A DNA stretch of 64,000 nt from Bradyrhizobium sp. WSM471 (lineage in GTDB: Bacteria > Pseudomonadota > Alphaproteobacteria > Rhizobiales > Xanthobacteraceae), in the NCBI RefSeq assembly GCF_000244915.1, contig NZ_CM001442.1, positions 868,001 through 932,000 of the forward strand, given 5' to 3'. A program made the translations under genes and the position numbers. A model generated the notes under the pieces. It made no database searches and was not told the origin of the DNA. It worked only from the letters and a program-made list of their open reading frames with translations. Shown one piece after another: positions 24,343-33,353 of the stretch (position 1 is its first letter; each line of letters begins with the position of its first letter).

Positions 24343-26025
24343 GTGGCTTCCGTTGACTTACGCACCATCGTCAGTCTCCTGCGAGAATACGCACAGCGGA
24401 CGGCGTTGCGTGGCGGCAACCCGTACAGGGCGAAAGCCTACACGCGGGCCGCAGACAGCCTGGCGGCCCTTGCCGTCCCTCTGGACGTGCTCATCGCCGA
24501 AGACCGGCTCACCGAGATTCCCGGCGTCGGAGATGCGATCGCCGACATCATCACCAAGCTTCACAAGACGGGCTCTCATCCGAGCCTTGAGAAGCTCCGG
24601 AAGGAGATACCCGAGGGCGTGCTCGAGATGCTCGCCGTTCCCGGCCTCCGCCCCGAGAAGGTGCTGCGGCTCTACAAGGATCTCGGCATCACCTCGCTCG
24701 CCGAGTTGGAGGCCGCCGCCAAGGACGACCGTATCAAGAAGGCCAAAGGCCTCGGCGCCGCGCTGCAGACCAAGATCCTGCAAAACCTGGCCATCGCCAA
24801 AAGTGGAGAAGGTCGCCTCCATCTGCACCGTGCCGCCGCCCTGCTCGCGCACGCCAAGGATTCGCTCCGCAAGGCTCGGCCGGAGCTCAAGCGCGTGACC
24901 ATCGCAGGCGACTTCCGCCGCGGCTGCGAACTGGTCGGCGACCTCACGATCGTTGCGGAGGCTGCCAAGATCGAGAAGGCGGCGAATGCTTCGGCGACCG
25001 ACGGACTGCAAATCCGCTTGTCCGACCGCAACCACTTCGGCGCCGCCCTTCTTTTCGGCACCGGCTCAGCCGCTCACATCGAGAGGCTCCAGGCTTTGGC
25101 CGCGGAGAAAGGAATGCGGCTGGAGAGCGACGGGCTGCACAAGGGCCGCACCCTGATCGCCGGCGACGAGGTCCAGATCTATAGTGCCCTCGGTCTGCCG
25201 TTCATCGATCCTGAACTCCGTGAGGGCCGCGGCGAGGTGGAGCTCGCCCTGAAGGGCAAGTTGCCGAAGCTCGTCACCGACAAGGACCTGCGCGGAATCC
25301 TTCATTGCCACACCGATGCCTCCGACGGCACGGAGAGCTTGGACACGATGGCCAAGGCCGCGCGCCAGCGCGGCTTCGAGTATTTCGGCGTCGCCGACCA
25401 CTCCAAGTCCGCGCACTACGCGGGCGGCCTCTCGGAGGAAGAGATCAGGCAGCAGCACCGGGACGCCGACCGGTTGAACAAGCGCTTCGGCAAGGATTTC
25501 CGGATCCTGAAAGGCATCGAGTCCGACATTCTGGCCGACGGCTCGCTCGACTATGCGGACGACGTGCTGCAGCGCTTCGACTTCGTGGTCGCGAGCGTCC
25601 ACGGCCGATTCAAACTCGACCCCAAGGCGCAGACGCAGCGCCTGCTTCGTGCGATCTCCGATCCCCACACCACCATCATAGGCCATATGACCGGGCGGCA
25701 GCTGCAGCGGCGGCCGGGCTACGAAATCGACATCGAGAAGGTGTTGCGGGCATGCGCTAGGCATGACGTCGTCGTCGAGATCAATGCCCACCCTTGGCGG
25801 CTCGACCTGGATTGGCGCTGGCATCAGGCCGCCCTCGAGTTCGGCTGCATGATGAGCATCAATCCGGACGCGCACTCGATCCCCGAGCTCGACCACATGC
25901 ACTGGGGCGTCGAGATGGCCCGGAAGGGCGGCGTCCCTGCCGACCGGGTTCTGAACGCGATGGCCCTTCCGGAGATCACGCGCTACCTCCGCCAGAAGCG
26001 GCGCTCGGTCGCCCGGGCGGCCTGA
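24343..26025 (+). CDS. PolX-family protein with PHP domain, polymerase site degenerate
   Basis: A 560-residue protein starting with GTG. Residues 1-150 contain the PolX 8-kDa/helix-hairpin-helix region (TEIPGVGDAIADIITKLH). In the nucleotidyltransferase domain the usual GDxD metal pair reads VGDLTIVAEA, so the second Asp is Thr202. The third Asp region reads GLQIRLSDRN instead of a VDLR-type strand. The C-terminal PHP phosphoesterase looks intact: HCHTDASDG (321-329), ADHSK, GIESDI, SVHGRF, INAHPW and NPDAHS. The protein probably acts as a DNA-end phosphoesterase or 3'-5' nuclease rather than a polymerase, which is an inference. Confidence 0.86.
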   Translation: MASVDLRTIVSLLREYAQRTALRGGNPYRAKAYTRAADSLAALAVPLDVLIAEDRLTEIPGVGDAIADIITKLHKTGSHPSLEKLRKEIPEGVLEMLAVPGLRPEKVLRLYKDLGITSLAELEAAAKDDRIKKAKGLGAALQTKILQNLAIAKSGEGRLHLHRAAALLAHAKDSLRKARPELKRVTIAGDFRRGCELVGDLTIVAEAAKIEKAANASATDGLQIRLSDRNHFGAALLFGTGSAAHIERLQALAAEKGMRLESDGLHKGRTLIAGDEVQIYSALGLPFIDPELREGRGEVELALKGKLPKLVTDKDLRGILHCHTDASDGTESLDTMAKAARQRGFEYFGVADHSKSAHYAGGLSEEEIRQQHRDADRLNKRFGKDFRILKGIESDILADGSLDYADDVLQRFDFVVASVHGRFKLDPKAQTQRLLRAISDPHTTIIGHMTGRQLQRRPGYEIDIEKVLRACARHDVVVEINAHPWRLDLDWRWHQAALEFGCMMSINPDAHSIPELDHMHWGVEMARKGGVPADRVLNAMALPEITRYLRQKRRSVARAA

Positions 26026-26582
26026 TGCCGCAGGCGCACGATCTCTCGCTGCAGGGAAGGGTGGTGGCGGTCGCCGCCGACCCGGGGCACAACTTCAGCA
26101 AACCGCTCCAGGACCGCATCGTCCTGGTGGAAGGCCACGGCGTCGAAGGCGACGCCCACGCCGGCCCATTCGTCCGGCACCGCTATCTCGCCCGCCGCCG
26201 GCCAGGCCTGCCCAATCTCCGGCAGGTCCACCTGATCCCGTCCGAGCTCTTTGCCTCCCTCTCGGACGCGGGCTTCGAGGTAGGAGAGCTCGGCGAGAAC
26301 ATCACCACTGCCGGTCTGGACCTTGAGCGGATGCCGCTCGGGACGCTCATCGAGCTTGGACCAACGGCCATCGTGGAACTGACCGGCCTCCGGACGCCTT
26401 GCGTTCTGATCGACCGCTTCCACCCCGGCCTTAAGCAACAGGTGCTCTCGTCGGCGGAAACGGGCCCTCCGTTCAAATCTGGGGTGCTGGGTGTGGTACG
26501 GGCCGGCGGGATGGTCGCGGCTGGTGATACCGCGCGGGCTCGCCCTCCGTCCTCCTCGTTTCGGCCTCTGCCGGCCGTGTAG
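26025..26582 (+). CDS. MOSC domain protein
   Basis: A 185-residue protein overlapping the PolX stop (TGATG). MOSC landmarks are GHGVEGDAHAGP, LRQVHLIPSELF, VGELGENITTAGLDL, and the conserved Cys in GLRTPCVLIDRF. MOSC proteins handle molybdenum cofactor-bound sulphur or reduce N-hydroxylated compounds. The C-terminal half has a decayed second copy at 29777-29935, just past the topoisomerase gene. Confidence 0.88.
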   Translation: MPQAHDLSLQGRVVAVAADPGHNFSKPLQDRIVLVEGHGVEGDAHAGPFVRHRYLARRRPGLPNLRQVHLIPSELFASLSDAGFEVGELGENITTAGLDLERMPLGTLIELGPTAIVELTGLRTPCVLIDRFHPGLKQQVLSSAETGPPFKSGVLGVVRAGGMVAAGDTARARPPSSSFRPLPAV

Positions 26583-26593
26583 AAAGAGCCTAC

Positions 26594-27541
26594 ATGGCCC
26601 GCAAATCGACCCTGCCTTATCGCCTGCAGCCTATGCTGGCCACGCTCACGGATGCGCCGTTCGACGATCCCGATTGGGTCTTCGAGGACAAATTCGATGG
26701 TTTCCGCATGGTCGCGGAAATCCGGCGTGGTCGGGTCGCGCTCTACAGCCGGAACGGGAAGATCATCAGCCACTCCTATGTCGAGGTCGCGAAAGCACTC
26801 GAGGGAGTGAAGGCGGACGCCGTGATCGATGGCGAGCTCGTTGCGATCGGGAAGGACGGCGTATCCCATTTCCAGTTGCTTCAAAACGCCCTGCGTCACG
26901 AGGCCAAGCTTTTGTACTGCGCGTTCGACCTCATGTTCGCAGCCGGCGAGGACCTGCGTGCGCTGCCGCTTCTCGAGCGCAAGAAGCGGCTCAACGCCCT
27001 ACTGCCGCGCCACAAGCTCATCGCGTTCAGCAACCACCGCAAAGGCAGCGGCACAAAGTTCTTTGCACAAGCCGAGCTGAGACATCTCGAAGGCATCATG
27101 GCCAAGCGCGCCGACAGCCCGTACGCGTCCGGACGCCGGACCGCCGATTGGCTGAAGGTGAAGACCGCGCAGCGGCAGGAGGTAGTGATCGCCGGCTTCA
27201 CCGCGCCGAGGCGAACCCGGCCCTTCTTCGGCGCCCTCGTGCTGGCGGTACGCGACGCCGATGCATGGCGGTACATTGGCCACGTCGGCACCGGCTTCAG
27301 CCACCAGGTTCTCGAAGAGCTTCACCGCAAGCTCGTGAGGCTGAAGACAGCCAAGTCGCCCTTCGCTGGCAAGGTGAAAAATGAGCGGGTTACGACCTGG
27401 GTGCGTCCTTCCTTGGTCGCGGAAGTGAAATTCGCGGAGTGGACCAGCAAGGGCGAGCTGCGCCAGCCGGTCTATCTCGGCCTGAGGTCCGACAAAAACG
27501 TCAAGGACGTTGTTTGCGAAAAGAAGTGGTCGCGAAAATAA
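26594..27541 (+). CDS. Stand-alone LigD-type ATP-dependent DNA ligase
   Basis: A 315-residue ligase containing only the nucleotidyltransferase and OB domains. The adenylation Lys33 is in VFEDKFDGFRM; other motifs are IDGELVAIG, EGIMAKRADSPY and DWLKVKTA. The C-terminal OB part ends EWTSKGELRQPVYLGLRSDK. It lacks polymerase and phosphoesterase domains, and is distinct from the ligase at 13685. It follows the MOSC gene by 11 bases. It probably seals nicks in NHEJ-like repair. Confidence 0.93.
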   Translation: MARKSTLPYRLQPMLATLTDAPFDDPDWVFEDKFDGFRMVAEIRRGRVALYSRNGKIISHSYVEVAKALEGVKADAVIDGELVAIGKDGVSHFQLLQNALRHEAKLLYCAFDLMFAAGEDLRALPLLERKKRLNALLPRHKLIAFSNHRKGSGTKFFAQAELRHLEGIMAKRADSPYASGRRTADWLKVKTAQRQEVVIAGFTAPRRTRPFFGALVLAVRDADAWRYIGHVGTGFSHQVLEELHRKLVRLKTAKSPFAGKVKNERVTTWVRPSLVAEVKFAEWTSKGELRQPVYLGLRSDKNVKDVVCEKKWSRK

Positions 27542-27572
27542 TGCCCCCCAGACGCAGAGTACGACCTGTAGT

Positions 27573-28397
27573 TCAGCTGGCGGCGCGCTCGGATGCCGAA
27601 GGCCACGGCGGCAGGGGCGGCAATCCGAGGGCTTTGCGTACAGGTCCAAACGACCTCCGGTGAGCTGCGCATGCACCAAGCCTGGCGAGCGCCTCATAGT
27701 GAGCCGGCACCGGGTAGCCCTTGTGATCCGCGAAGCCGTAGCCGGGGTGACGCACGTCGAGTGTCCGCATGACCGTGTCGCGTTCGACTTTCGCTAGGAT
27801 GGAGGCGGCGGCAATGCTGGCGGACTTGGCGTCCCCTTTAATGATCGACTGCTGAGGGATGTCGATTTCCTTCAACCGCTTCGCATCGATCAGCAAGTGC
27901 TGCGGCGTCAACCCTAGGCCCCGGACCGCACGTTGCATCGCCTGGATGCCTGCCCAATAGATGTTGATTTCGTCGATCTCCTCGACCTCGACGAATGCTA
28001 CACACCAACTCTCTGCCTTTTCCTTGATTTCCTTCGCGAGTTCTTCGCGAGCGGCGGCATCGAGCTTTTTCGAGTCGTCGATTCCGATTATCCGCGTGCC
28101 GGGCTTCAGGATCACGGCGCCAGCAGAGACTGGCCCTGCGAGAGGGCTCATTCCGGCCTCGTCCACGCCTGCCACGGCATGTTGGCCGCTTTCCCAGAGA
28201 GAGGTCTCGAAGCGGAACATCTTACGGAGGCGCTGCCCTTCGGACCTGTTTTCGGAGCGCCGCTTGTCGATTGAAGCCAGGATGGCACGGGCTCCCGCGC
28301 GGGCGTCGGCCCGCAAGATCTGCTCGACGTCGGCCTCGAGCGGTCTTTTCTCGACGACATAGCGCCGGCGCAACGCATCGAGCGAATACTGGGGCAT
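27573..28397 (-). CDS. rnhB: Ribonuclease HII
   Basis: A 274-residue RNase HII that removes ribonucleotides from DNA and RNA primers. Catalytic motifs are GVDEAGMSPLAGP (D79, E80), the DSKKL segment, LLIDAKRL, and IIKGDAKSASIAAASILAKV. It has an N-terminal extension of about 70 residues, so it is longer than the common 200-residue form and resembles the Bacillus-type length. ATG at 28397 was preferred because family-like sequence starts there, although the frame is open for 42 codons upstream. It is convergent with the ligase. Confidence 0.9.
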   Translation of the reverse strand: MPQYSLDALRRRYVVEKRPLEADVEQILRADARAGARAILASIDKRRSENRSEGQRLRKMFRFETSLWESGQHAVAGVDEAGMSPLAGPVSAGAVILKPGTRIIGIDDSKKLDAAAREELAKEIKEKAESWCVAFVEVEEIDEINIYWAGIQAMQRAVRGLGLTPQHLLIDAKRLKEIDIPQQSIIKGDAKSASIAAASILAKVERDTVMRTLDVRHPGYGFADHKGYPVPAHYEALARLGACAAHRRSFGPVRKALGLPPLPPWPSASERAAS

Positions 28398-28468
28398 AGG
28401 GGCCTTCGTGAAGACTGACTGTGGGAAGCGTGTCGGTGAAATTTGTGGCGATTGTCTGAAGCTAGACC

Positions 28469-28609
28469 ATGCCGTCATCGACTGCGCAGCGCCTTGTCGA
28501 AAGGAACCGGACCGGCTCGCCATCTGAGCGTCCCGCTATTCTTGAGGCCGCTCATCCAGACCTCGCGTTCGACCTCAGAGCGGAACCAACCGGTGTCTTC
28601 ATCCCTTGA
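28469..28609 (+). CDS. Possible 46-residue protein
   Basis: A short ORF (MPSSTAQRLVERNRTGSPSE start, GVFIP end) sits between rnhB and the topoisomerase gene. It has no good ribosome site and no known family. It is listed because the gap is otherwise empty; it may not be real. Confidence 0.2.
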   Translation: MPSSTAQRLVERNRTGSPSERPAILEAAHPDLAFDLRAEPTGVFIP

Positions 28610-28656
28610 GAAAGAGTGGAGCCTCGATCCCCGGGTGCTTCCGAGGGGGCCGGCTC

Positions 28657-29760
28657 ATGCTCCGCCAAGCCAGCAACGAAGAAGAGGTTCTGGACCGCAC
28701 CGCCGAGGTCGCGGCCACCATCGCGGAAGAAGGCCTCCGCTACGTCAGCGACTCCGCGCCGGGGTACACGCGCAAGCAGGCTGGAACCAGCTTCAGCTAC
28801 TACGACCAGGACGGCAACCGCATCACCGATGCCGCCGTCATCCAACGCATCAAATCAATCGGCATCCCGCCGGCCTACGAGTCCGTGTGGATCTGCCCGT
28901 CGTCGAACGGCCACATCCAGGCAACCGGGCTCGATGCGCGGGGTCGCAAGCAGTATCGCTACCATCCGAAGTGGCGCGAGCTCCGAGACCAGAACAAGTA
29001 TGAGCATATCATCCTGTTCGCTGCCGCGCTGCCCGCGCTGCGGGAACGGGTCGCTGCCGACATGAAGCGGGACGGACTGCCCCGCGAGAAGGTGCTGGCC
29101 ACGATCGTTAGTCTTCTGGAAAAGACGTTGATCCGGGTCGGTAACGCCGAGTACGCCGAGAAAAACAAGTCCTACGGGCTCACCACCATGCGCCGCAAGC
29201 ACGTCGCGGTCGGGCGCGGCGTCCTTCGTTTCGACTTCACGGGCAAGTCGGGCAAACAATGGAAGCTTCGCGTCGAGGACAAGCGGATAGCCGCGATCGT
29301 GAAGCGCTGCGCGGAGATCCCGGGACACGAACTCTTCAAGTACCTCGACGACGACGGACAGCCCCGCACCGTCGATTCCGGCGACGTCAACGCCTACATC
29401 AAGGACATCACCGGCGAGGACTTCAGCGCCAAGGATTTTCGGACTTGGGCGGGAACCGTTCTGGCGGCGTTGGCGCTTGCCGAATTCAAGAAGTACGACA
29501 GCCAAGCCGAGGCGAAGCGCAACGTCGTCGCCGCGATCGAAAGCGTCGCGAAGCAGCTCGGCAACACACCAGCCATCTGCCGCAAGTGCTACGTGCACCC
29601 GGAAGTCCTGAACGCCTACATGTCCGGCAACCTCGTGAAGATGATTGATGCCAAGATCGCGCAGAAGTTCAAGCGCCAGTACGCCAAGCTTACTTCCGAC
29701 GAGATCGTGGTGCTGGCATTTCTCCGCAAGCGTCTCGATTCTCTGAAGACGCCCGCCTAG
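28657..29760 (+). CDS. Type IB DNA topoisomerase
   Basis: A 367-residue bacterial/poxvirus-type topoisomerase IB that relaxes supercoils through a 3'-phosphotyrosine. The nucleophile is Tyr312 in ICRKCYVHPEVL. The catalytic pocket is formed by segments RVGNAEYAEKNKSYG, RRKHVAVG, FTGKSGK and AKDFRTWAGT. The N-terminal IPPAYESVWICP is also family typical. ATG at 28657 follows GAGGGGG. It lies in the repair block with ligase, RNase HII and PolX. Confidence 0.93.
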   Translation: MLRQASNEEEVLDRTAEVAATIAEEGLRYVSDSAPGYTRKQAGTSFSYYDQDGNRITDAAVIQRIKSIGIPPAYESVWICPSSNGHIQATGLDARGRKQYRYHPKWRELRDQNKYEHIILFAAALPALRERVAADMKRDGLPREKVLATIVSLLEKTLIRVGNAEYAEKNKSYGLTTMRRKHVAVGRGVLRFDFTGKSGKQWKLRVEDKRIAAIVKRCAEIPGHELFKYLDDDGQPRTVDSGDVNAYIKDITGEDFSAKDFRTWAGTVLAALALAEFKKYDSQAEAKRNVVAAIESVAKQLGNTPAICRKCYVHPEVLNAYMSGNLVKMIDAKIAQKFKRQYAKLTSDEIVVLAFLRKRLDSLKTPA

Positions 29761-29776
29761 GCCTCGCGTACCCGGT

Positions 29777-29935
29777 CTCCGGGGACGCCTGCGTCCTTCT
29801 CGACGCCTCCAGGCACGCCTCGGCTGGTGCTCTCGTCGGCAAAAATGGGCCTTCCATTCAAAGCCGGGGTGCCCGGTGTGGTGCGAGCCGGCGGGACGGT
29901 CGCTTACCGCGCGGGTTCGGCTTTCGTCCTCGCCA
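29777..29935 (+). pseudogene. Decayed duplicate of the MOSC C-terminus
   Basis: DNA from about 29777 to 29935 aligns with 26390-26560 of the MOSC gene, for example GGTGCTCTCGTCGGC in both, then GGGCC-TCC-TTCAAA-C-GGGGTG and GCCGGCGGGA. There are small deletions and substitutions and no intact frame. It begins 17 bases after the topoisomerase stop, so a MOSC gene or fragment once followed topoisomerase too. Confidence 0.7.
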
Positions 29936-30056
29936 TTCGCGCTTAGCCGCAAACAACGTAACGTCGTCCGCTTGGGGCTGGCGGAGGTACTCGAATGGCC
30001 GGGACTAGTACAGCCGTCGCGCCAGCGGTCGGTTTCTTCTTTGGCTTCGATCCACC

Positions 30057-30478
30057 TCAAGAGGCGTTCGCTCTCGCGCGTTCGCGCGCCTCACGACGAC
30101 GTTGGCGGCGTTCACGCCGCCGCTTGGCACGGTCAGCAGGTTGCCGCAGCGGAGGAACCGGCGCTGTCTCGGATACCAATTTGGGAGCCTCATCGGCTGC
30201 GGCCTGTTGGGCCAGCTCGGATGCCTCCGGGCGGGCTTCCATGAACTCAAGCACTGCCCGACCCTTTGCCGTGATCTTCCAACCCCCCTGATGCGTTCGA
30301 CTAAGCCTTGAGAAAAGATGTCGAGGTCGGGGACCTGCGCAGCGAGGCGCTTGGTCCGGTCCGCCCAATCGCGGCCGCTGGTCGCCAGAATGGCCATGTC
30401 GCGCTTGAGGTCATCCATGACGGCGAAGCCGTCCGGATAGCTCACCAAGATCTTCAGCACCGTGACTTGGAAATTCAC
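30057..30478 (-). pseudogene. Conserved winged-helix-like hypothetical gene, frameshifted
   Basis: From ATG 30478 the protein reads MNFQVTVLKILVSYPDGFAV, then DLKRDMAILATSGRDWADRT and VPDLDIFSQGLVERI. Near 30287 homology shifts register and continues as GGWKITAKGRAVLEFMEARP, ending in a basic Arg-rich tail with stop at 30057. Joined, it would be about 140 residues with a winged-helix layout. A broken fragment of the same gene is at 35299-35350. Confidence 0.68.
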
Positions 30479-30493
30479 GCCCGCCTCGACCGA

Positions 30494-30692
30494 TCAGCGC
30501 CACATCGCGGGCGCCCGCCAAAGGGCGTCACCGCCGGCCTGCGTGAGTTCGTCCTGCGATACCTCGCCCCATCGCCGCCTCAAGTATGTTTGAGGCGACA
30601 TGGCTACGCGGTCCGATCTCGCGCTGCAAAACGCTCTCGCAGACCTCGTCCAAGACCGCGCGCAACAACGCAGTGGTTGCCGCATCGAACAT
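30494..30692 (-). pseudogene. MFDxxTTALLRAVLDEVCES family copy, frameshifted
   Basis: ATG at 30692 reads MFDAATTALLRAVLDEVCES, then HVASNILEAA. At about 30570 the frame changes and the tail WGEVSQDELTQAGGDALWRA, ending PAMWR, continues to a stop at 30494. The intact relative is at 18438-18638. Confidence 0.7.
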
Positions 30693-30879
30693 CGATGCTC
30701 CCCAGCAAGCGAAAGTCCCACTATAGCCAACATTCGCTCAGCGCGACTCAACAAAGTTCGATCGCGATTGGCCAGGCCAGCTGGTCTGACCTGTATCCTT
30801 GGAAGATGCCCTGCAAGGTGGACTTGTCTTGTAAGATCGGGCAAGTCGTAAGGCTATCCTCGAGATCAGGAACACTCGC

Positions 30880-32286
30880 GTGTCGAGACCCCAGCGAGTC
30901 TATAGGCAGGTCGTGCTTTCGATGTCGGTCCTCTTGCTCCTGGCAGCCGGCGCCGCCGCCCAGGAGGATAAGAAGACCGACGACGACAAGCCTGCCGACC
31001 CGGACACGGGTGAGAGCACCGTGGAGGAAAAGACGCTCGGCCTTCTTCCTAACCCACTGCAGAAGTATGGCGTGAAGTTCGCTGCCACTTACATCGGCGA
31101 GGCGTTGGGTAACGCTTCCGGCGGCCTGAAGCAGGGCGCTATCTACGAAGGCCGTCTCAACCTTGCGGTGGATGTCGATCTGCAGAAACTCGTCGGCATC
31201 GACAAGCTCACTTTTCACGCCAACATGTTCCAGATCCATGGCGACGGCCTGTCCCGGAGCAATCTTCAGAACTTCTTTGTCGTCAGCGGAATCGAGGCTC
31301 TACCCTCAACGCGTCTTTACGAAGCGTATTTTGAGAAGCAGTGGGGCGCGAAGAGGATCTCGGTGAAAGTGGGTCAGCTTGCCGCCGACAGCGAATTCTT
31401 CAACACCAAGTATACAGACGTGTTCACCAACGCCTCAATGGGTTGGCCCGCGATCACGTCGCTCAATCTTCCCAGCGGCGGACCGTCGCCACCTTTGGCG
31501 GCTATGGGCGCAAGGCTACTGGTCAACGTGACCGACCAGCTCTCCGTTCTGGGTGGGATCTTCGACGGCGACCAAGCAGGACCGGGATCGGGCGACCCGC
31601 AGGAGCGCAATCGCTACGGCGTCAATTTCCGCGTCAACGATCCACCGTTGCTTCTAGGTCAGATCCAGTACGCCTGGAACAACAAGAAGGGCGATCCCAA
31701 CCTGACCGGCCAGATCAAGTTTGGCGGCTGGCGGCACTTCGGCGCTTTCGCGGATCAACAGCTCGCGTCGAACGGCGTCTCGTTCGCCGCTCCCGGTAGC
31801 AGCGGAGAGCCGCTATTGCTCGCAGGAGACATCGGTGGCTGGGCGGTCTTTGAGCAACAGATCTACCGCGTGTCTCGCAGCGACGATCGCGGGATCGGTG
31901 TGTTCGCAAGGGCCGCCGGCGCGCCCGCTGATCGCAACCTGATCGATCTATACGCTGATGCCGGCGTCGAGTTCATCGGGCTTCGTGACGACCGGCCCTA
32001 CGACAAGTTCGGGATCGCCGCGGGCTATGCCCATGTGTCCAAACGGGCGCAGGCGCTCGACGCCGATTACCGCACGCTGGTGAATCCCAACTGGCCCTCG
32101 CGAAACTTTGAGGGATTGCTGACGGCGGTCTACCAATACCAGATAAAGGACGGCTGGTCGTTGCAGCCGAACTTCCAATACATCATCCACCCCGGCGGCG
32201 GCGCTACGGGGCCGGCGACGCCATTCGCCGGAAAGGTCCTCAAAAACGCGTCGGTGTTCGGTCTAAGGACGACGTTAAAATTCTAG
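30880..32286 (+). CDS. OprB-family carbohydrate-selective porin
   Basis: A 468-residue outer-membrane protein with signal peptide (SMSVLLLLAAGAAA-Q), a short acidic linker (EDKKTDDDKPADPDTGE) and a beta-barrel domain. Features typical of OprB are LYEAYFEKQWGAKRISVKVG, SEFFNTKYTDVFTNASMGWP, DLYADAGVEFIGL and the C-terminal aromatic (RTTLKF). The start is GTG at 30880. It should let sugars across the outer membrane. No sugar transporter is adjacent, but GH13 and GMC/DUF1080 genes lie 5-10 kb away. Confidence 0.9.
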   Translation: MSRPQRVYRQVVLSMSVLLLLAAGAAAQEDKKTDDDKPADPDTGESTVEEKTLGLLPNPLQKYGVKFAATYIGEALGNASGGLKQGAIYEGRLNLAVDVDLQKLVGIDKLTFHANMFQIHGDGLSRSNLQNFFVVSGIEALPSTRLYEAYFEKQWGAKRISVKVGQLAADSEFFNTKYTDVFTNASMGWPAITSLNLPSGGPSPPLAAMGARLLVNVTDQLSVLGGIFDGDQAGPGSGDPQERNRYGVNFRVNDPPLLLGQIQYAWNNKKGDPNLTGQIKFGGWRHFGAFADQQLASNGVSFAAPGSSGEPLLLAGDIGGWAVFEQQIYRVSRSDDRGIGVFARAAGAPADRNLIDLYADAGVEFIGLRDDRPYDKFGIAAGYAHVSKRAQALDADYRTLVNPNWPSRNFEGLLTAVYQYQIKDGWSLQPNFQYIIHPGGGATGPATPFAGKVLKNASVFGLRTTLKF

Positions 32287-32391
32287 CACCGTGCGCATCG
32301 CACGGACTCTGCTCCAGGAAGAGCTCGTGCAGATGAACACGATGGCGCAGGGGGCATCAGAGCGACCCCCATGTCGTCTTCCGGGCGAATC

Positions 32392-32907
32392 TCATTGAGG
32401 CTTTTCAGCCTGCTCGCGCTCGCGCAAGCCTCGGGCAAGTTGATCAATAGATGTCTCCTGCGCCAATTCGTCTTGTTGGCAATCCTCGTCATCGACATTC
32501 AGCCGCTTGGCAAGCTTCTGCAATATTCTCAAAGACCGCGTCGCCTCCCGTTCAGAGAGAAGATTAATCTGAAGTTCTAGGCGATCCCGCTTCTCCAAGA
32601 TGCGGTCAGTCGCATTTTGACGAATGAGGACGCAGGAGGTGAGAAGTACCGCCTCTAGCGCGAGGAATGTCCCGAGCAGCGGGAACGGGAATGGATCAAG
32701 CGCGCGATCGGGAAATACCCCGCCGAAGGCAATCCAACACACCACCGCCGCGCACTGCAGCACAACGAACTGCGGAGTGCCTGCGAACGATCCGATTGCA
32801 TGAAAAACACGATGATGAAGAGCGATCTTTTCCTCATCCTGCTTTTCAAGCCGCAGGATGGCGTCGATATTTTCTACCGGCCTTTTCGATGATGCCGGCG
32901 CTGACAT
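32392..32907 (-). CDS. DUF1003 membrane protein
   Basis: A 171-residue protein with two membrane helices (FVVLQCAAVVCWIAFGGVF and LLGTFLALEAVLLTSCVLI) and the family segments HHRVFHAIGSFAGTPQF, DPFPFPLL and IRQNATD. A coiled-coil-like charged tail follows. It starts 2 bases after the iron-permease-like gene stop, so the two are co-translated. Function unknown. Confidence 0.85.
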   Translation of the reverse strand: MSAPASSKRPVENIDAILRLEKQDEEKIALHHRVFHAIGSFAGTPQFVVLQCAAVVCWIAFGGVFPDRALDPFPFPLLGTFLALEAVLLTSCVLIRQNATDRILEKRDRLELQINLLSEREATRSLRILQKLAKRLNVDDEDCQQDELAQETSIDQLARGLREREQAEKPQ

Positions 32908-32909
32908 CG

Positions 32910-33353
32910 TCAGCTGGCGATCTGCTCGGCGGCCCGCCGCGCTGACTGTCGGGTCCGGTCGACTGTCTCATCTCCGGCCTTTTCGGCCTTGGCACGCGCT
33001 TCACATTTCGAGCGAAGCTCCTCAATCTCATCGTCTGTGAGGTGCTCAATTCCCACGAGACTATTGCGCGCCGCACTCACGCGAATGAGTTCGTCCAGCT
33101 TTACTTGAATGGCCGCGCTGTCACGGTTTTGCGAGTTCTGAATCAGAAATACCATAAGGAAAGTTACGATTGTGGTCCCAGTATTAATGACCAACTGCCA
33201 AGTGTCCGAAAACTGGAAGAGCGGGCCGCTGATGCCCCATACGACCACCACACCCGCGGCTAACAAGAAGGTCGAGGCGCGCCCAGCCGCAAGCGAGGTC
33301 TTGTTCGCCAAATCACCGAAGAATTTTGAGATCCGGGATGGTTCGTTTTTCAT
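32910..33353 (-). CDS. Low-affinity iron permease family protein
   Basis: A 147-residue protein of the low-affinity iron permease family: FGDLANKTSLAAGRASTFLL, a membrane helix (AAGVVVVWGISGPLFQFSD) and a second one (WQLVINTGTTIVTFLMVFLI) with the marker QNSQNRDSAAIQVKLDELIR. The C-terminus is charged. First gene of a pair with the DUF1003 gene. Iron transport is a family label; direct evidence in bacteria is weak. Confidence 0.85.
   Translation of the reverse strand: MKNEPSRISKFFGDLANKTSLAAGRASTFLLAAGVVVVWGISGPLFQFSDTWQLVINTGTTIVTFLMVFLIQNSQNRDSAAIQVKLDELIRVSAARNSLVGIEHLTDDEIEELRSKCEARAKAEKAGDETVDRTRQSARRAAEQIAS

Noticed and set aside
25066..25902. 278-residue minus-strand ORF opposite PolX
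   Set aside because: Shadow frame of the PHP domain; no start signal or family match.
28855..30060. 401-residue minus-strand ORF opposite topoisomerase IB
   Set aside because: It is the reverse-strand shadow of a clearly identified gene in high-GC DNA; no domain is visible in it.
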